Assembly: GCA_037200845.1 (NCBI GenBank)
Contig: JBBCGQ010000001.1
Coordinates: forward strand, 992,001 to 1,056,000
Direction: 5' to 3'
Source: Bauldia sp.
GTDB taxonomy: Bacteria > Pseudomonadota > Alphaproteobacteria > Rhizobiales > Kaistiaceae
Length of the DNA: 64,000 nucleotides
Below are positions 41,784-51,939 of the stretch, piece by piece. Below the pieces are notes generated by a model that did no database searches, was not told where the DNA came from, and worked only from the letters and a program-made list of their open reading frames with translations. The translations under genes were made by a program, and so were the position numbers. Position 1 is the first letter of the stretch, and each line of letters opens with the position of its first letter.

Positions 41784-42055
41784 CGGCCGGCGCGGGCGAA
41801 GACCTCCATCAGCTCGGCGACCTTCCTGCGCTGATCGCCGCGGTTGCCGCTGCGGATCGCCGCCTCGACGCAGTGGCCGACGTGATCCTCCAGCACCTCC
41901 TCCTCGATGCGCCGGAGCGCCGCGCGGACAGCGGAGATCTGCGTCACCACGTCGATGCAATAGCGGTCGTTCTCGACCATCGCCGCGACGCCGCCGACCT
42001 GCCCGGCGACGCGCTTCAGCCGCTTGAGCACCGCCGCCTTGGTATCTTTCTGCAT
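41780..42055 (-). CDS. csoR: CsoR/FrmR-family metal-sensing transcriptional repressor
   Basis: The 91-residue, all-helical protein has the copper-binding Cys-His-Cys set: Cys in NDRYCIDVVTQ, and His and Cys in EDHVGHCVEAAI. The motif order C-x-H-x3-C fits the Cu(I) sensor CsoR rather than FrmR (formaldehyde) or RcnR (nickel/cobalt). It diverges from copA with a palindromic operator in the 74-bp intergenic region, so it would repress copA and release DNA on binding Cu(I). Confidence 0.92.
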   Translation of the reverse strand: MQKDTKAAVLKRLKRVAGQVGGVAAMVENDRYCIDVVTQISAVRAALRRIEEEVLEDHVGHCVEAAIRSGNRGDQRRKVAELMEVFARAGR

Positions 42056-42071
42056 GTTGACTACCTATACG

Positions 42072-42088
42072 ATACCCCCGTAGGGTAT
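42072..42088. promoter_or_regulatory. CsoR operator candidate between csoR and copA
   Basis: ATACCC-CCGTA-GGGTAT is an inverted repeat with G/C tracts, as in CsoR operators (consensus TACCCC-N4-GGGGTA). It lies inside the candidate copA promoter: TTGACT at 42057-42062 and TAGGGT-like at about 42081. Binding there would block transcription of copA, and probably csoR. Confidence 0.75.
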
Positions 42089-42129
42089 ACATATGTACGG
42101 GCCACGCCCGCCGCTTGTCGAGTGAAAAA

Positions 42130-44532
42130 ATGACCGCCCACGAACATCGCGAAAATGCTCCCGCCGCTGCCGGCACCGCCATCGATCCGGTCTGCGGCAT
42201 GGCCGTGCAGCTTGGCGCCGGCAAGCCGACGTACGACTACGAGGGCGTCACGTATCATTTCTGCTCGAACGGCTGCCGCGAGAAATTCGCCGCCGATCCC
42301 GAGCGCTACCTGGCGAAGCGGGCGGCACCCGCCACCCATGCGCACGACCATCACGGCCACGACCATCACCACCACGACCACGCGCCTGCCGCCGTAGCGA
42401 AGCCGGCGGCGTCCGGCACGCTTTACACCTGCCCGATGCACCCCGAGATCGTGCGCGACGCGCCAGGCAATTGCCCGATCTGCGGCATGGCGCTGGAGCC
42501 GATGCTGCCCGCCGCCGACGAAGGCCCGAACCATGAGCTCCGTGCGATGACGACGCGTTTCGTTGTCGCCGTGCCGCTCGCGATCTTTTTTCTCGCCGTC
42601 GACATGGCGAACCATCTTTTCGGCGTCGACATCCTGCCGTTCCTGTCGCCGCAAAATCAGCAGTACCTCCAGCTCGTGCTCGCGCTGCCGGCGGTGCTGT
42701 GGTGCGGCTGGCCGTTCTTCGAGCGCGGCTGGCGCTCGCTGATCACCGGTCACCTCAACATGTTCACGCTCATCGCGCTGGGCACCGGCGCGGCGTTCCT
42801 CTACAGCGTCGTCGCCGTCTTCGCGCCCGGCATCTTCCCGCCTGCGATGCGGGATCACCACGGCCTCGTGCCTCTATACTTCGAGTCGGCGGCGGTCATC
42901 ACGGCACTGGTCCTTCTCGGCCAGATACTGGAACTCCGCGCCCGCGCCCACACCAGCGGCGCCATCCGCGCGCTGATGAAGCGCACGCCGAAGACTGCGT
43001 ATCGCGTCGCCCCCGACGGCAGCGCCAGCGAGGTTGCGCTGGAGACCGTTGCCATCGGCGACACGCTGCGCGTCCGTCCCGGCGACCTCGTGCCCATCGA
43101 CGGCGTCGTCGTCGCCGGCGCCAGCGCGGTCGACGAGTCCCTGCTCACCGGCGAATCCCTGCCGGTCGAGAAGCAGGTCGGCGACAAGGCGACCGGCGGC
43201 ACCGTCAACGGCACCGGCAGCTTCGATCTCCGCGTCGAGCGCACCGGCGCCGCCACGACCCTGTCGCGCATCGTCGCCATGGTCGCCGAAGCCCAGCGCA
43301 CGCGCGCGCCCATCCAGGGCCTCGCGGACCGCGTCTCCGGCCTGTTCGTGCCGGCGGTCATCGCCATCGCCGCCGTCGCCTTCGTGGTCTGGTTCGTCGC
43401 CGGCCCGGAGCCGTCGGTCGCCTACGGCCTCGTCGCCGCGCTCTCCGTCCTCATCATCGCGTGCCCCTGTGCGCTGGGTCTCGCCACGCCCATCTCGATC
43501 ATGGTTGCCACCGGCCGCGGCGCCGAGGCCGGCGTGCTGATCCGCACGGCCGAGGCGCTGGAGCGGATGGAAAAGGTCGACACCATCGTCATCGACAAGA
43601 CCGGCACGCTGACCGAGGGTCGCCCCGAGGTCACCGCCGTCGAGCCGCTGGCGCGCTTCACGGCGGACGATCTGCTGATGGCCGCCGCGGCAGTGGAGCA
43701 GGGGAGCGAGCATCCGCTGTCGGCCGCGATCGTCCGCGCCGCCGCGTCAAAGAAACTGACGCTGCCACAGGCGCATGGCTTCGCGTCGGTGCCCGGCAAA
43801 GGCGTCCGCGGCACCGTCGCCGGGCGCGCCGTCGTGCTTGGCAACGCTGCGCTGATGGCCGACGAAGGCGTCTCCTTCGCCGCGCTGGATGCGGCCGTTG
43901 CGGCCCGCCGCAAGAACGGTGAGACCGTCATGTTCATCGCCATCGACCGCAACCCCGCCGGCTTCCTCGCCGTCGCCGATCCGGTCCGCGCCTCCGCCCC
44001 GGCCGCGATCGCCGAGCTGGCGAAGCTCGGCCTCACCGTCGTCATGGCGACCGGCGACAACCGCGCCACCGCCGAGGCCGTCGCCGGCCGCCTCAACATC
44101 GCCGAGCTCCACGCCGAGGTGCTGCCCGCCGACAAGGCGAAGATCGTCGCCGACCTCCGCGCCCGGGGTCGCCGCGTCGCGATGGCGGGCGACGGCGTCA
44201 ACGACGCGCCGGCGCTCGCCGCCGCCGACGTCGGCATCGCCATGGGCGCCGGCTCCGACGTCGCCATCGAAAGCGGCGGCATGACGCTGATGGGCGGCGA
44301 CCTGCAGGGTCTCGTCCGCGCCCGCCGCCTGGCGCTGGCGACGATGAAGAACATCCGCCAGAACCTGTTCTTCGCTTTCGGCTACAACGTGCTGGGCGTC
44401 CCGCTCGCCGCCGGCGTGCTCTATCCGGTGTTCGGCTGGCTGCTGTCGCCGATGATCGCGGCGCTGGCGATGAGCCTCTCGTCGGTCTCGGTCATCGGCA
44501 ACGCGCTTCGCCTCCGCAGCGCGAAGCTCTAG
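42130..44532 (+). CDS. copA: Copper-exporting P1B-type ATPase with N-terminal metal-binding domains
   Basis: The 800-residue ATPase starts with a YHS domain (about 18-60; [21 protein letters not shown]), then a His-rich stretch (about 70-84, [13 protein letters not shown]), then a heavy-metal-binding domain (100-124; [22 protein letters not shown]). It has eight membrane helices, the CPC motif [12 protein letters not shown] in helix 6, phosphorylation site [11 protein letters not shown] motif EHPLSAA, and [10 protein letters not shown]. It exports copper (Cu+) from the cytoplasm. No canonical GMTCxxC HMA domain is present. It is divergent from csoR. Confidence 0.94.
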   Translation: MTAHEHRENAPAAAGTAIDPVCGMAVQLGAGKPTYDYEGVTYHFCSNGCREKFAADPERYLAKRAAPATHAHDHHGHDHHHHDHAPAAVAKPAASGTLYTCPMHPEIVRDAPGNCPICGMALEPMLPAADEGPNHELRAMTTRFVVAVPLAIFFLAVDMANHLFGVDILPFLSPQNQQYLQLVLALPAVLWCGWPFFERGWRSLITGHLNMFTLIALGTGAAFLYSVVAVFAPGIFPPAMRDHHGLVPLYFESAAVITALVLLGQILELRARAHTSGAIRALMKRTPKTAYRVAPDGSASEVALETVAIGDTLRVRPGDLVPIDGVVVAGASAVDESLLTGESLPVEKQVGDKATGGTVNGTGSFDLRVERTGAATTLSRIVAMVAEAQRTRAPIQGLADRVSGLFVPAVIAIAAVAFVVWFVAGPEPSVAYGLVAALSVLIIACPCALGLATPISIMVATGRGAEAGVLIRTAEALERMEKVDTIVIDKTGTLTEGRPEVTAVEPLARFTADDLLMAAAAVEQGSEHPLSAAIVRAAASKKLTLPQAHGFASVPGKGVRGTVAGRAVVLGNAALMADEGVSFAALDAAVAARRKNGETVMFIAIDRNPAGFLAVADPVRASAPAAIAELAKLGLTVVMATGDNRATAEAVAGRLNIAELHAEVLPADKAKIVADLRARGRRVAMAGDGVNDAPALAAADVGIAMGAGSDVAIESGGMTLMGGDLQGLVRARRLALATMKNIRQNLFFAFGYNVLGVPLAAGVLYPVFGWLLSPMIAALAMSLSSVSVIGNALRLRSAKL

Positions 44533-45839
44533 ACCGAGGCGGAGGCCCGCACCCTCGGCGGCGCATCGGCCGCCGGTTCGCGCGGCAGGCGGCCGAGCAC
44601 CGCCAGCCGCTCCGGAATCCGCAGCTCCTGCCTCGACGGATGCGGCTGCTCCCACAGCTCGACGCGCGTCGCGCCGCCCTCGCGATAGACGCGCACATGC
44701 GTCAGCACGAACCGCGAGATGAACACCGTCGGCAGGCGGAAATAGGTGCGCAGCGCCTGAAGCTGCCGCAGCCAGCACCCGGAATTGACGATGACGCCGC
44801 GCGCCCCGCCGCCCGCGTTGAAATGCGTCATCGACGGCGCATGCGTGTGGCCGGAGACGAACACCGCCACCGCCTTGTCGAGATCGGGCGCCAGCGGCGG
44901 CCGCTTCCCGGCCTCGAGGAATTCGCGCACGATCGCGATCGTCGCGTCGTTCGCCTCGCCCTGCTCGTCGCGATGCACTTGCGGTGTCCTGAGCGCCCGG
45001 TTGGTCATCCGCCGCGCCAGCAGGAAGAAGAAGCTGAACGCGACCAGCAGCAGCAGCACGTCGTAGGTCACATCGACGAACAGCGTGTTGATCGAGCGCC
45101 GGTCCGTCCCGATCAGGAACGCGACCATCTCGAACGCGACGTAGGCGATGGCGAGCGGCAGGAGCAGCCAGCGCACCGCCTGCCGCACCAGCGCATAGAA
45201 CAGCCGCCCGGCCACCCACTCGGGCAGGATCGAGAGCGGAAACACGCGGTCGATGTCGCTGAGCTGCAGCGCCGCCGCCGCCCGACCGCGCGGCAGCCGC
45301 GGGATGATGTCGGTGACGATGTGCTCGCCGAGCGGCGTGTCGAGCCGGTCGCTGTAGTCGGTGATCTTGTTTGCCGGGTCGAACTCGTTGCCGTGCTCGC
45401 AATAGATGACGCGCCCCGGATCGGAAGCGAACGCCGCCGCGTACGACAGCGCGAATTCATGCATCAACCCGTCATTTTGCAGCGTCCCGCGGATTGCGTC
45501 GTTCCACCACATCTCGGCGTCGTGGTTGCCGGGCAGGTAGATGACGCGCCGCTGCTCGCTCGCTGCGAATTGTCGGAGCCGCGCGAACAGCGCACCAAGC
45601 TCCGGTCGCGCGATCGTCGCCGACGCGCGGTTGAAGCCGGCCGGCGCGGTCTTGATCCGGAGGAAGTCGAAGAAGTCGCCGGCGAGCACCAGCTCGACCG
45701 GCCGCGCCTCGGCGTCGATCTCGTCGATCAGCCGCACCAGCTCGCCCGGCGTCTCGAAGATCGAGCGCCCCTCGTCGCCGCCGATATGGCAGTCCGAGAG
45801 GAAGACGATGAGCGTATCGTCGCTGAGCGTCCGGATCAT
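44529..45839 (-). CDS. Membrane-associated metallophosphoesterase (UDP-diacylglucosamine hydrolase-like)
   Basis: The 436-residue protein is a calcineurin-like phosphoesterase, with [34 protein letters not shown] and [18 protein letters not shown] motifs covering the two-metal site, as in LpxH-like enzymes. Between the last two lies a hydrophobic pair of helices ([17 protein letters not shown] and [16 protein letters not shown]), which anchors it in the membrane. Substrate is unknown; a lipid or nucleotide phosphate is plausible. It starts about 46 nt after a tRNA-Gly gene on the same strand; its start region is a small tandem duplication. Its stop overlaps that of copA (CTAG). Confidence 0.8.
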   Translation of the reverse strand: MIRTLSDDTLIVFLSDCHIGGDEGRSIFETPGELVRLIDEIDAEARPVELVLAGDFFDFLRIKTAPAGFNRASATIARPELGALFARLRQFAASEQRRVIYLPGNHDAEMWWNDAIRGTLQNDGLMHEFALSYAAAFASDPGRVIYCEHGNEFDPANKITDYSDRLDTPLGEHIVTDIIPRLPRGRAAAALQLSDIDRVFPLSILPEWVAGRLFYALVRQAVRWLLLPLAIAYVAFEMVAFLIGTDRRSINTLFVDVTYDVLLLLVAFSFFFLLARRMTNRALRTPQVHRDEQGEANDATIAIVREFLEAGKRPPLAPDLDKAVAVFVSGHTHAPSMTHFNAGGGARGVIVNSGCWLRQLQALRTYFRLPTVFISRFVLTHVRVYREGGATRVELWEQPHPSRQELRIPERLAVLGRLPREPAADAPPRVRASASV

Positions 45840-45885
45840 GCCTGCCCCCGCTTCCGGCGTCCGGTAATGCCTGCCCCCAAAATAG

Positions 45886-45959
45886 TGGAGCGGGTGAAGG
45901 GAATCGAACCCTCGTATGCAGCTTGGGAAGCTGCCGTTCTACCATTGAACTACACCCGC
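45886..45959 (-). tRNA. tRNA-Gly (anticodon CCC)
   Basis: The 74-nt minus-strand sequence has acceptor stem GCGGGTG/CACCCGC, D arm TAGTTCAATGGTAGAAC, anticodon stem GCAGC/GCTGC with loop TTCCCAA (anticodon CCC), TpsiC arm with GGTTCGATTCC, and encodes TCCA at the 3' end. Anticodon CCC reads GGG glycine codons. It is followed by the metallophosphoesterase gene. Confidence 0.97.
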
Positions 45960-46060
45960 ATCGGCCGCCACTTGAACGGATGGTCGGCCCGCAAGTCAAG
46001 ATGGATGGAGTGCCACCCCCAACCGCCCTATAACGGCGGCCCGCCGGGGAGGGCGGTCCG

Positions 46061-47383
46061 GTGGCCGAGCCTGCCAATGCCTTCGAGGTCACGCACCGCG
46101 GCGTCTTCGCCATCGCCGCGCCGATGACGCTCGCCTATCTGACGACGCCGCTGGTCGGCGTCATCAGCCTCGGCGTTATCGGCCAGCTTGGCGATCCGGC
46201 GCTGGTTGGCGGCGTCTCGATCGGCGGCCTGATCTTCGACATCGTCTTCCTCTCGTTCAACTTCCTGCGCGCCGGCACCACCGGGCTGGTCGCGCAGGCG
46301 CTGGGCGCCGGCGACAAGCGCGAGATGACGGCAACGCTTGCCCGCGCGCTGCTGCTGGCGCTGGTCATCGGCATCGTGATTCTTGTCCTGCACGCGCCGA
46401 TCCTGGCACTGGCGCAGCATCTGATCGGCGGCAGCGACGCCGTGCAGGCCGCCACCCGCACCTACTGGGACATCCGCGTGCTCTGCGCGCCGATGATGCT
46501 CGCCAACTACGTCATCCTCGGCTGGCTGATCGGCCTCGGCCGCGCCGGCTACGGCCTGTTCCTCCAGCTCGTGCTGAACGGCGTCAACATCGCGCTCGCC
46601 GTTCTGCTGGTCCATTTCTACGGTCTTGGCGTTGCCGGCGCCGCCTGGGCCGGCTTCACGGCGGAAACGTCGGCAGCGCTCGTCGGTTTCATCGTGGTCT
46701 ACCGCCTTGTCGATCGCACCGCGCTTCCCGATCGCGCCGCGATACTGAGCCGCGCCGCCTTCGTCCGCCTGATTGCGCTGAACCGCGACATCCTCATCCG
46801 GTCGTTTGCGCTGCTTTTCGCCTTCGCAGTGTTCACGGCCCGCAGCGCCGCTGCCGGCGACGTGATCCTCGCCGCCAACGAACTCCTGATGAATCTCATC
46901 ATCCTCGCCGCCTATTCCCTGGACGGCCTCGCGGCGGCCGCGGAGCAACTGACAGGCCGGGCGATCGGAGCGCGCCATCGGCCGGCCTTCGATCGTGCCG
47001 TGCGCCTCGCGATTCTGTGGGGCTACGTCGTCGGGGCGACGCTGACGCTGGTCCTGCTGCTGGCCGGCGGCCATGTCATCGATCTCATGACCACCAGCGA
47101 GCCGGTCCGCGCCGCCGCCCGCGGCGTCCTCATCTGGGCCGCGCTCTTTCCGCTCTTCGGCACGCTCGCCTATCAGATGGACGGCGTCTTCATTGGCGCC
47201 ACCTGGTCGGTCGATATGCGCAACGCGATGCTGTTTGCGGTGGTCATCTACCTCGTCATTGGCGCGACGCTTGCGCTATGGCTGGGCATCGTCGGCTGGT
47301 GGATCGCGCTGCTGGTCTTTCTGCTGACCCGCGGCCTGACGCTGTTGTGGCGTCAGAGCATCCGCGTCCGCTCCGCGTTCTAG
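46061..47383 (+). CDS. MATE-family efflux transporter
   Basis: The 440-residue protein has 12 predicted helices in two similar halves (LVGVISLGVIGQLGDPALVGGVSIGGLIFD in the first, with the conserved acidic/aromatic pattern of DinF-like MATE proteins). It would export organic cations, drugs or metabolites in exchange for Na+ or H+. GTG 46061 follows the ribosome site GGGGAGGG. It is monocistronic, divergent from the tRNA, and contains no motif that fixes its substrate. Confidence 0.88.
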   Translation: MAEPANAFEVTHRGVFAIAAPMTLAYLTTPLVGVISLGVIGQLGDPALVGGVSIGGLIFDIVFLSFNFLRAGTTGLVAQALGAGDKREMTATLARALLLALVIGIVILVLHAPILALAQHLIGGSDAVQAATRTYWDIRVLCAPMMLANYVILGWLIGLGRAGYGLFLQLVLNGVNIALAVLLVHFYGLGVAGAAWAGFTAETSAALVGFIVVYRLVDRTALPDRAAILSRAAFVRLIALNRDILIRSFALLFAFAVFTARSAAAGDVILAANELLMNLIILAAYSLDGLAAAAEQLTGRAIGARHRPAFDRAVRLAILWGYVVGATLTLVLLLAGGHVIDLMTTSEPVRAAARGVLIWAALFPLFGTLAYQMDGVFIGATWSVDMRNAMLFAVVIYLVIGATLALWLGIVGWWIALLVFLLTRGLTLLWRQSIRVRSAF

Positions 47384-47424
47384 CGCCGCGCCGATCCGGA
47401 GAAGAGCTTTCTCCGCCCGCGCGA

Positions 47425-47460
47425 TAAAAGACTATAACATTAGTAGAGTTTACCTCCGTC
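47425..47460 (+). promoter_or_regulatory. AT-rich promoter region of tauABCD
   Basis: A short AT-rich island (GATAAAAGACTATAACATTAG, 47421-47445 area) in an otherwise GC-rich region lies 60-90 nt upstream of tauA. ACTA-TAACAT-TAGT forms a small inverted repeat, and TATAAC is a possible -10. No transcription-factor site can be named. Confidence 0.4.
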
Positions 47461-47517
47461 TCCCGCTTTGCTGGCGTCACGGATCGCTGATCCGACTAAT
47501 CAACCGTGGAGACGACG

Positions 47518-48519
47518 ATGAAGAAGACATTGCTCGCGGCCGCACTCGGCGCCGCAACCTTGCTCGGCGGTGCCGTCGCCGGCCACGCCGAGGACGCCAT
47601 CCGCATCGCTTACCAGACGACGATCGACCCGGCCAAGGTCGCCCAGGCCGACGGCCTCTATGAGAAGGCCTTCGGCCGCGCCGCCGAATGGAAGAAGTTC
47701 GACTCCGGCGCCGACGTCATCGCCGCCATTGCCGGCGGCTCGATCGACATCGGCTTCGTCGGCTCCAGCCCGCTGGCGGTCGCCGCCTCGAACAAGCTGC
47801 CGATCGAGACGTTCTTCATCGCCGACCAGATCGGCGACGCCGAGGAATTGGTCGTGCGCAACGGCTCCGGCATCGAGAAGCCGGAAGACCTGATCGGCAA
47901 GACCGTGGCGGTGCCCTTCGTCTCGACCACGCACTACAGCCTGCTCGCGGCGCTGGAGCATTGGAACATCGATCCGTCGAAGGTGAAGATCGTCAATTCG
48001 CGTCCGCCGGAAATCGCCGCCGCCTGGTTGCGTGGCGACATCGATGCCGCCTACGTCTGGGACCCGGCGCTGGGCGCCATCAAGGCGACCGGCAAGGTGC
48101 TGGCTTCCTCGAAGGACGTCGCCACCTGGGGCGCGCCGACCTTTGACGCCTGGATCGTCCGCAAGGACTTCGCCGACAAGAACCCGGCGATCGTCACCGC
48201 CTTCGCGCAGGTGACCGGCGCCGCCTACGCCGGCTTCCTCAAGGACCAGACCGCCTGGCTCGCCGACAAGTCGAACATCGACAAGGTCGCGAACCTCACG
48301 GGCGCCAAGCCTGAGGACGTTCCGGTCGTGCTCGCCGGCTACGTCTTCCCGACGCTCGCCGACCAGGCCTCGCCGCAGCTTCTCGGTGGCGACACGGTCA
48401 AGGCGGTCGTCGCGACCTCCGAGTTCCTCAAGGAGCAGGGCAAGATCCCGGACGTGCTGGCCGACTACGGCCCGTACGTGAACCCGGCCTACGTCAAGCA
48501 GGCCGCCGCCACCAACTAG
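47518..48519 (+). CDS. tauA: Taurine ABC transporter substrate-binding protein TauA
   Basis: The 333-residue protein has a Sec signal peptide (MKKTLLAAALGAATLLGGAVA, cleavage about AGHA) and the TauA-type SBP_bac_11 domain, with IRIAYQTTIDPAKVAQADGLYEKA and FVGSSPLAVAASNKLPIETFFIADQ. It binds taurine or related alkanesulfonates in the periplasm. ATG 47518 follows GGAG by 8 nt. A strong hairpin follows its stop, so tauA mRNA should exceed tauBCD. First gene of a complete tauABCD set. Confidence 0.93.
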   Translation: MKKTLLAAALGAATLLGGAVAGHAEDAIRIAYQTTIDPAKVAQADGLYEKAFGRAAEWKKFDSGADVIAAIAGGSIDIGFVGSSPLAVAASNKLPIETFFIADQIGDAEELVVRNGSGIEKPEDLIGKTVAVPFVSTTHYSLLAALEHWNIDPSKVKIVNSRPPEIAAAWLRGDIDAAYVWDPALGAIKATGKVLASSKDVATWGAPTFDAWIVRKDFADKNPAIVTAFAQVTGAAYAGFLKDQTAWLADKSNIDKVANLTGAKPEDVPVVLAGYVFPTLADQASPQLLGGDTVKAVVATSEFLKEQGKIPDVLADYGPYVNPAYVKQAAATN

Positions 48520-48536
48520 CGCGGCGCGCCGATAAG

Positions 48537-48573
48537 GGCTCGGTCCGGTTTTCCTCCCCTTCCGGACCGGGCC
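48537..48573 (+). terminator. Hairpin between tauA and tauB (partial terminator)
   Basis: GGCTCGGTCCGG (48537-48548) and CCGGACCGGGCC (48562-48573) form a 12-bp stem with one G-U pair and a 13-nt loop; CTCGTTTTG follows. A strong stem with a short T run between binding-protein and transporter genes parallels the pstS-pstC hairpin. Confidence 0.7.
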
Positions 48574-48601
48574 CCTTCTCGTTTTGTTGCGAGGTGCATG
48601 G

Positions 48602-49411
48602 ATGGCCGACGTCGCCGAACTGGAAGCCCGTGCGCTGAGCGTCGAGTACGACGCGGCGAACGGCGCGCTGCCGGCGCTCCGCGGCATCGACCTGCGCGTC
48701 GAGCCGGGCGCCTTTGTCGCCGTGCTCGGTCCCTCCGGCTCCGGCAAGACCACGCTGCTCAACGTCTTCGCCGGCTTCATCCGTCCGACGGGCGGCGAGG
48801 CAAATTTCCGCGGTCGCCCGATCGCCGCGCCCTCCGCCGAGCGCGCCGTCGTCTTCCAGCGCCACGCGCTGCTCCCCTGGCTCGACGTCGCCGACAACGT
48901 CGCCTTCCCGCTGAAGGTGAAGGGCATCGACCGCAAGCGCCGCCGCCAACTGGTCATCCCGCTGCTGCTCCGCGTCGGCCTCGCCGAATTCGCCGATCAT
49001 CCGGTGTGGACGTTGTCCGGCGGCATGCAGCAGCGCGTTGGCCTCGCCCGCGCGCTCGCCGCCGATCCGGCCGTGCTGCTGCTCGACGAGCCGCTCGGCG
49101 CGCTCGATGCGATCACGCGCGAGGACATGCAGCGCGTGCTGCTCGATCTCTGGGCCGGCTCCGCCAAGACCGCGCTGCTCATCACACACGACATCGAGGA
49201 GGCGGTGTTCCTGGCGACGCATCTCGTCGTGCTGTCCGAGCGTCCGGGCCGCATCGTCGGCCGCTTCGATCTCGATTTCTCCGCCCGCGTCGCCGCCGGC
49301 GAAGACGGCGCCGCCATCCGCGCCGAGCCGGCCTTCACCGCCGTCAAGGCCGAGCTCCGCGCCCTCATGCACCGCCGCGCCGCCGAGCTGCAGCCCGAGC
49401 AGGTCGCATGA
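48602..49411 (+). CDS. tauB: Taurine ABC transporter ATP-binding protein TauB
   Basis: The 269-residue ATPase has Walker [13 protein letters not shown], the Q-loop [14 protein letters not shown] (with the LPWL sequence of nitrate/taurine importers), signature [15 protein letters not shown] and Walker [17 protein letters not shown], then switch His in [12 protein letters not shown]. It drives sulfonate import. ATG 48602 is used, with GAGGTG upstream; ATG 48598 is in another frame. It overlaps tauC by 4 nt. Confidence 0.95.
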   Translation: MADVAELEARALSVEYDAANGALPALRGIDLRVEPGAFVAVLGPSGSGKTTLLNVFAGFIRPTGGEANFRGRPIAAPSAERAVVFQRHALLPWLDVADNVAFPLKVKGIDRKRRRQLVIPLLLRVGLAEFADHPVWTLSGGMQQRVGLARALAADPAVLLLDEPLGALDAITREDMQRVLLDLWAGSAKTALLITHDIEEAVFLATHLVVLSERPGRIVGRFDLDFSARVAAGEDGAAIRAEPAFTAVKAELRALMHRRAAELQPEQVA

Positions 49412-50250
49412 TCGAGGTCCTCGTCATCGGCGCCCGCGACCACAGTTCGTTGACCCCGGCGCCCCGTACGGCGAAACGCAAGGCGCCGCCGCGCGCGCTC
49501 CTGTTTTTCCTCGGCTCGGCGGTGTTCTGGCTCGCCGCCTGGTCGCTCGCCTCGGCGCTGGAGGTCGTGCCGGCGCTGTTCCTGCCGTCGCCGCTCGCCG
49601 TCGCGCACCGCTTTGTCACCACGCTGACCGGCGGCTTCGCCGACGCGACGCTGCTGCAGCACACGGCCGCGAGTCTCGTCCGCGTCCTCTCCGCGCTCGC
49701 CTTCGCCATCGTCGTCGGCGTCCCGGTCGGCATCGGCATGGGCCTGTCGCCGCTGCTCCGCGGCCTGTTCGATCCGATCATCGAGGCCTACCGGCCGATC
49801 CCGCCGCTCGCGTACCTGCCGCTGGTCGTCATCTGGTTCGGCATCGGCGAGGGGCCCAAGATTCTGCTCATCTTCCTCGCGATCCTGCCGGCGATCGCGC
49901 TGTCCACTGCCAGCGGCGTCCGCAGCGTGCCCGTGGAGCGCGTCAACGCGGCGCGCAGCGTCGGTGCCAATCGCCTGCAGGTGCTCCGCGACGTCATCCT
50001 GCCCAACGCGCTGCCCGAGATTCTTGTCGGCGCCCGCATCGGCCTCAGCGTCGGCTGGTCGACGCTGGTCGCGGCGGAGCTGGTCGCCGCGACGCGCGGC
50101 CTCGGCTTCATGATCCAGACCGCGTCCAATTTCCTGGTCACCGACGTCGTCATCGTCGGCATCGTCACCATCGCGGTGATCGCCTTCGCGATGGAATTCG
50201 CCATGCGCGTGCTCGAGCGGAAGCTCACGCCATGGAAGGGCAAGCTCTAG
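49408..50250 (+). CDS. tauC: Taurine ABC transporter permease TauC
   Basis: The 280-residue inner-membrane protein has six helices and the EAA loop of NitT/TauT permeases: [36 protein letters not shown]. The N terminus ([14 protein letters not shown]) is a soluble extension. ATG 49408 overlaps the tauB stop (ATGA). It forms the sulfonate channel with TauB and TauA. Confidence 0.94.
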   Translation: MIEVLVIGARDHSSLTPAPRTAKRKAPPRALLFFLGSAVFWLAAWSLASALEVVPALFLPSPLAVAHRFVTTLTGGFADATLLQHTAASLVRVLSALAFAIVVGVPVGIGMGLSPLLRGLFDPIIEAYRPIPPLAYLPLVVIWFGIGEGPKILLIFLAILPAIALSTASGVRSVPVERVNAARSVGANRLQVLRDVILPNALPEILVGARIGLSVGWSTLVAAELVAATRGLGFMIQTASNFLVTDVVIVGIVTIAVIAFAMEFAMRVLERKLTPWKGKL

Positions 50251-50261
50251 GAGGAAAGATC

Positions 50262-51107
50262 ATGACGCTGCGCAATACGCCCTTCGAGGTGACGCCGCTG
50301 ACCCCCGCCATCGGCGCGAAGATCGCCGGCCTCGACCTTGCCGATCCGCTGTCGGAGGAGACGGTGGCGGCGCTGAAGGAAACCCTCCACGACCGCCTCG
50401 TGCTGTTCTTCTCCGACCAGCACCTGACGCCCGCCGCGCACCGCACGTTCGCCGCGCATTTCGGGCCGCTGCATATCCACCCGATCTATCCGAATGTGCC
50501 CGAGACTCCGGAGATTCTGATTCTGGACACCAGCGTGAGGAACGCGCCGGACAACGACAACTGGCACACCGACGTCACCTTCATAGAGACGCCGCCGCTG
50601 GGCGCCGCGCTCTACGCCAAGAAGATCCCGCCGGCAGGCGGCGACACCCTGTGGCTGTCGACCATCGCCGCCTACGACGCCCTGTCGGCGCCGTTCAAGA
50701 AGCTGCTCGACGGCCTCACCGCGGTGCACGAATTCGAAAAGTCCTTCCCGCGCGATCGCTTCGCCACCGGCGAGGCGCTGAAGAAGTGGGAGGAGGCGCG
50801 CGCCAAGAACCCGCCGGTCGTTCACCCGGTAGTGCGCACCCATCCGGCGAACGGCAAGAAGGCGCTGTTCGTCAACTCCGGCTTCACCACGCGCATCAAC
50901 GAGCTCGGCAAGGGCGAGAGCGACGCCGTGCTCGCCTATCTCTTCGAGCACGTCACCCGGCCCGAGTTCCAGATCCGCCACCACTGGCGCGAGAACGACC
51001 TCGCCCTGTGGGACAATCGCGTGACGCAGCACTACGCCACCATCGACTACCTGCCCGAGCGCCGCGTCATGCACCGCGCCACCATCATCGGCGAACGCCC
51101 GGCCTAG
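50262..51107 (+). CDS. tauD: Taurine dioxygenase (2-oxoglutarate-dependent) TauD
   Basis: The 281-residue Fe(II)/2-oxoglutarate dioxygenase hydroxylates taurine, releasing sulfite and aminoacetaldehyde. The facial triad is visible as H102 and D104 (NWHTDVTF) and the C-terminal His at about 271 ([11 protein letters not shown]); the 2-oxoglutarate Arg lies 10-12 residues further on the C-terminal side. ATG 50262 follows AGGAGG by 7 nt. It is the last of tauABCD and provides cytoplasmic sulfur. Sulfite produced here would need reduction or export. Confidence 0.93.
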   Translation: MTLRNTPFEVTPLTPAIGAKIAGLDLADPLSEETVAALKETLHDRLVLFFSDQHLTPAAHRTFAAHFGPLHIHPIYPNVPETPEILILDTSVRNAPDNDNWHTDVTFIETPPLGAALYAKKIPPAGGDTLWLSTIAAYDALSAPFKKLLDGLTAVHEFEKSFPRDRFATGEALKKWEEARAKNPPVVHPVVRTHPANGKKALFVNSGFTTRINELGKGESDAVLAYLFEHVTRPEFQIRHHWRENDLALWDNRVTQHYATIDYLPERRVMHRATIIGERPA

Positions 51108-51138
51108 CCCGCATCGCTTCATCGGCTATGCTGGCCGG

Positions 51139-51939
51139 ATGAAGCGGATACTCCTGACGGGCGCCGGCGGCGGGGTAGGGCGGACGATTCGTCCGCTGCT
51201 CGCCGCGCGCTATGCGCTGCGCGTCTCGGATCGCGTGCCGATAGCGCACGACCCGGCCGAGCAGCACATGCCCGCCGACCTCGGCGACCTCGACGCGCTG
51301 CGCGCGGCCGTCCGCGGCACCGACGGCATCGTCCACCTCGGCGGCTTCTCGCTGGAGTCCGATTTCCAAACCATCCTCGCCGCCAACATCGTTGGCGCCC
51401 GCAATCTGTTCGAGGCCGCGCGGCTGGAAGGCGTGCGCCGCGTCGTATTCGCCTCGAGCAACCACGTCATGGGCTTTTATCCGCGCGACCAGACGATCCC
51501 GGTCACGGCCACCGTCCGGCCCGACTCGCGCTACGGCGTCAGCAAAGCCTTCGGCGAGGGCCTCGCCAGCCTCTACGCCGACAAGTACGGCGCCGAGTGC
51601 CTGGTCATCCGCATCGGCCACATCGCCGACAAGCCGGCGAACCCGCGCGATCTTGCCGTGTGGCTCTCGCCGCGCGATTTCGTGCAGCTCATCGCCATCG
51701 GCCTCGACACGCCGAACCTGCACTACGAGATCGTCTATGGCATGTCCGACAACGCCCGCGGGTGGTGGGACGCCTCCGCGGCGCAGCGCCTGGGCTACAA
51801 GCCGCAGGATCGGTCCGAGGACTACGCGGCCGAGATCATGGCGAAGGGCGATGGCCTCACCGGCAACCCGGTGGTCGACCTGCATCAGGGCGGCGCGTTC
51901 GCGGCCGCCGAGGACATGACGCCGCCGAAGCCGGCCTAG
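51139..51939 (+). CDS. udh: Uronate dehydrogenase-like NAD-dependent epimerase/dehydratase
   Basis: The 266-residue short-chain enzyme has the NAD-binding loop TGAGGGVGRTIR, GIVHLGGFSLE, the SSNHVMGFYP segment, and the catalytic Tyr-Lys pair Y132-x3-K136 (RYGVSK), with S106. It closely resembles Agrobacterium uronate dehydrogenase (VHLGG, SSNHTIGYYP, YGVSK, W-F/L-S-x-DFV). It would oxidise glucuronate or galacturonate to the aldarolactone. It starts 31 nt after tauD but is convergent with, and overlaps, a sugar-acid ABC transporter gene. Its substrate could be a pentose acid instead. Confidence 0.8.
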   Translation: MKRILLTGAGGGVGRTIRPLLAARYALRVSDRVPIAHDPAEQHMPADLGDLDALRAAVRGTDGIVHLGGFSLESDFQTILAANIVGARNLFEAARLEGVRRVVFASSNHVMGFYPRDQTIPVTATVRPDSRYGVSKAFGEGLASLYADKYGAECLVIRIGHIADKPANPRDLAVWLSPRDFVQLIAIGLDTPNLHYEIVYGMSDNARGWWDASAAQRLGYKPQDRSEDYAAEIMAKGDGLTGNPVVDLHQGGAFAAAEDMTPPKPA

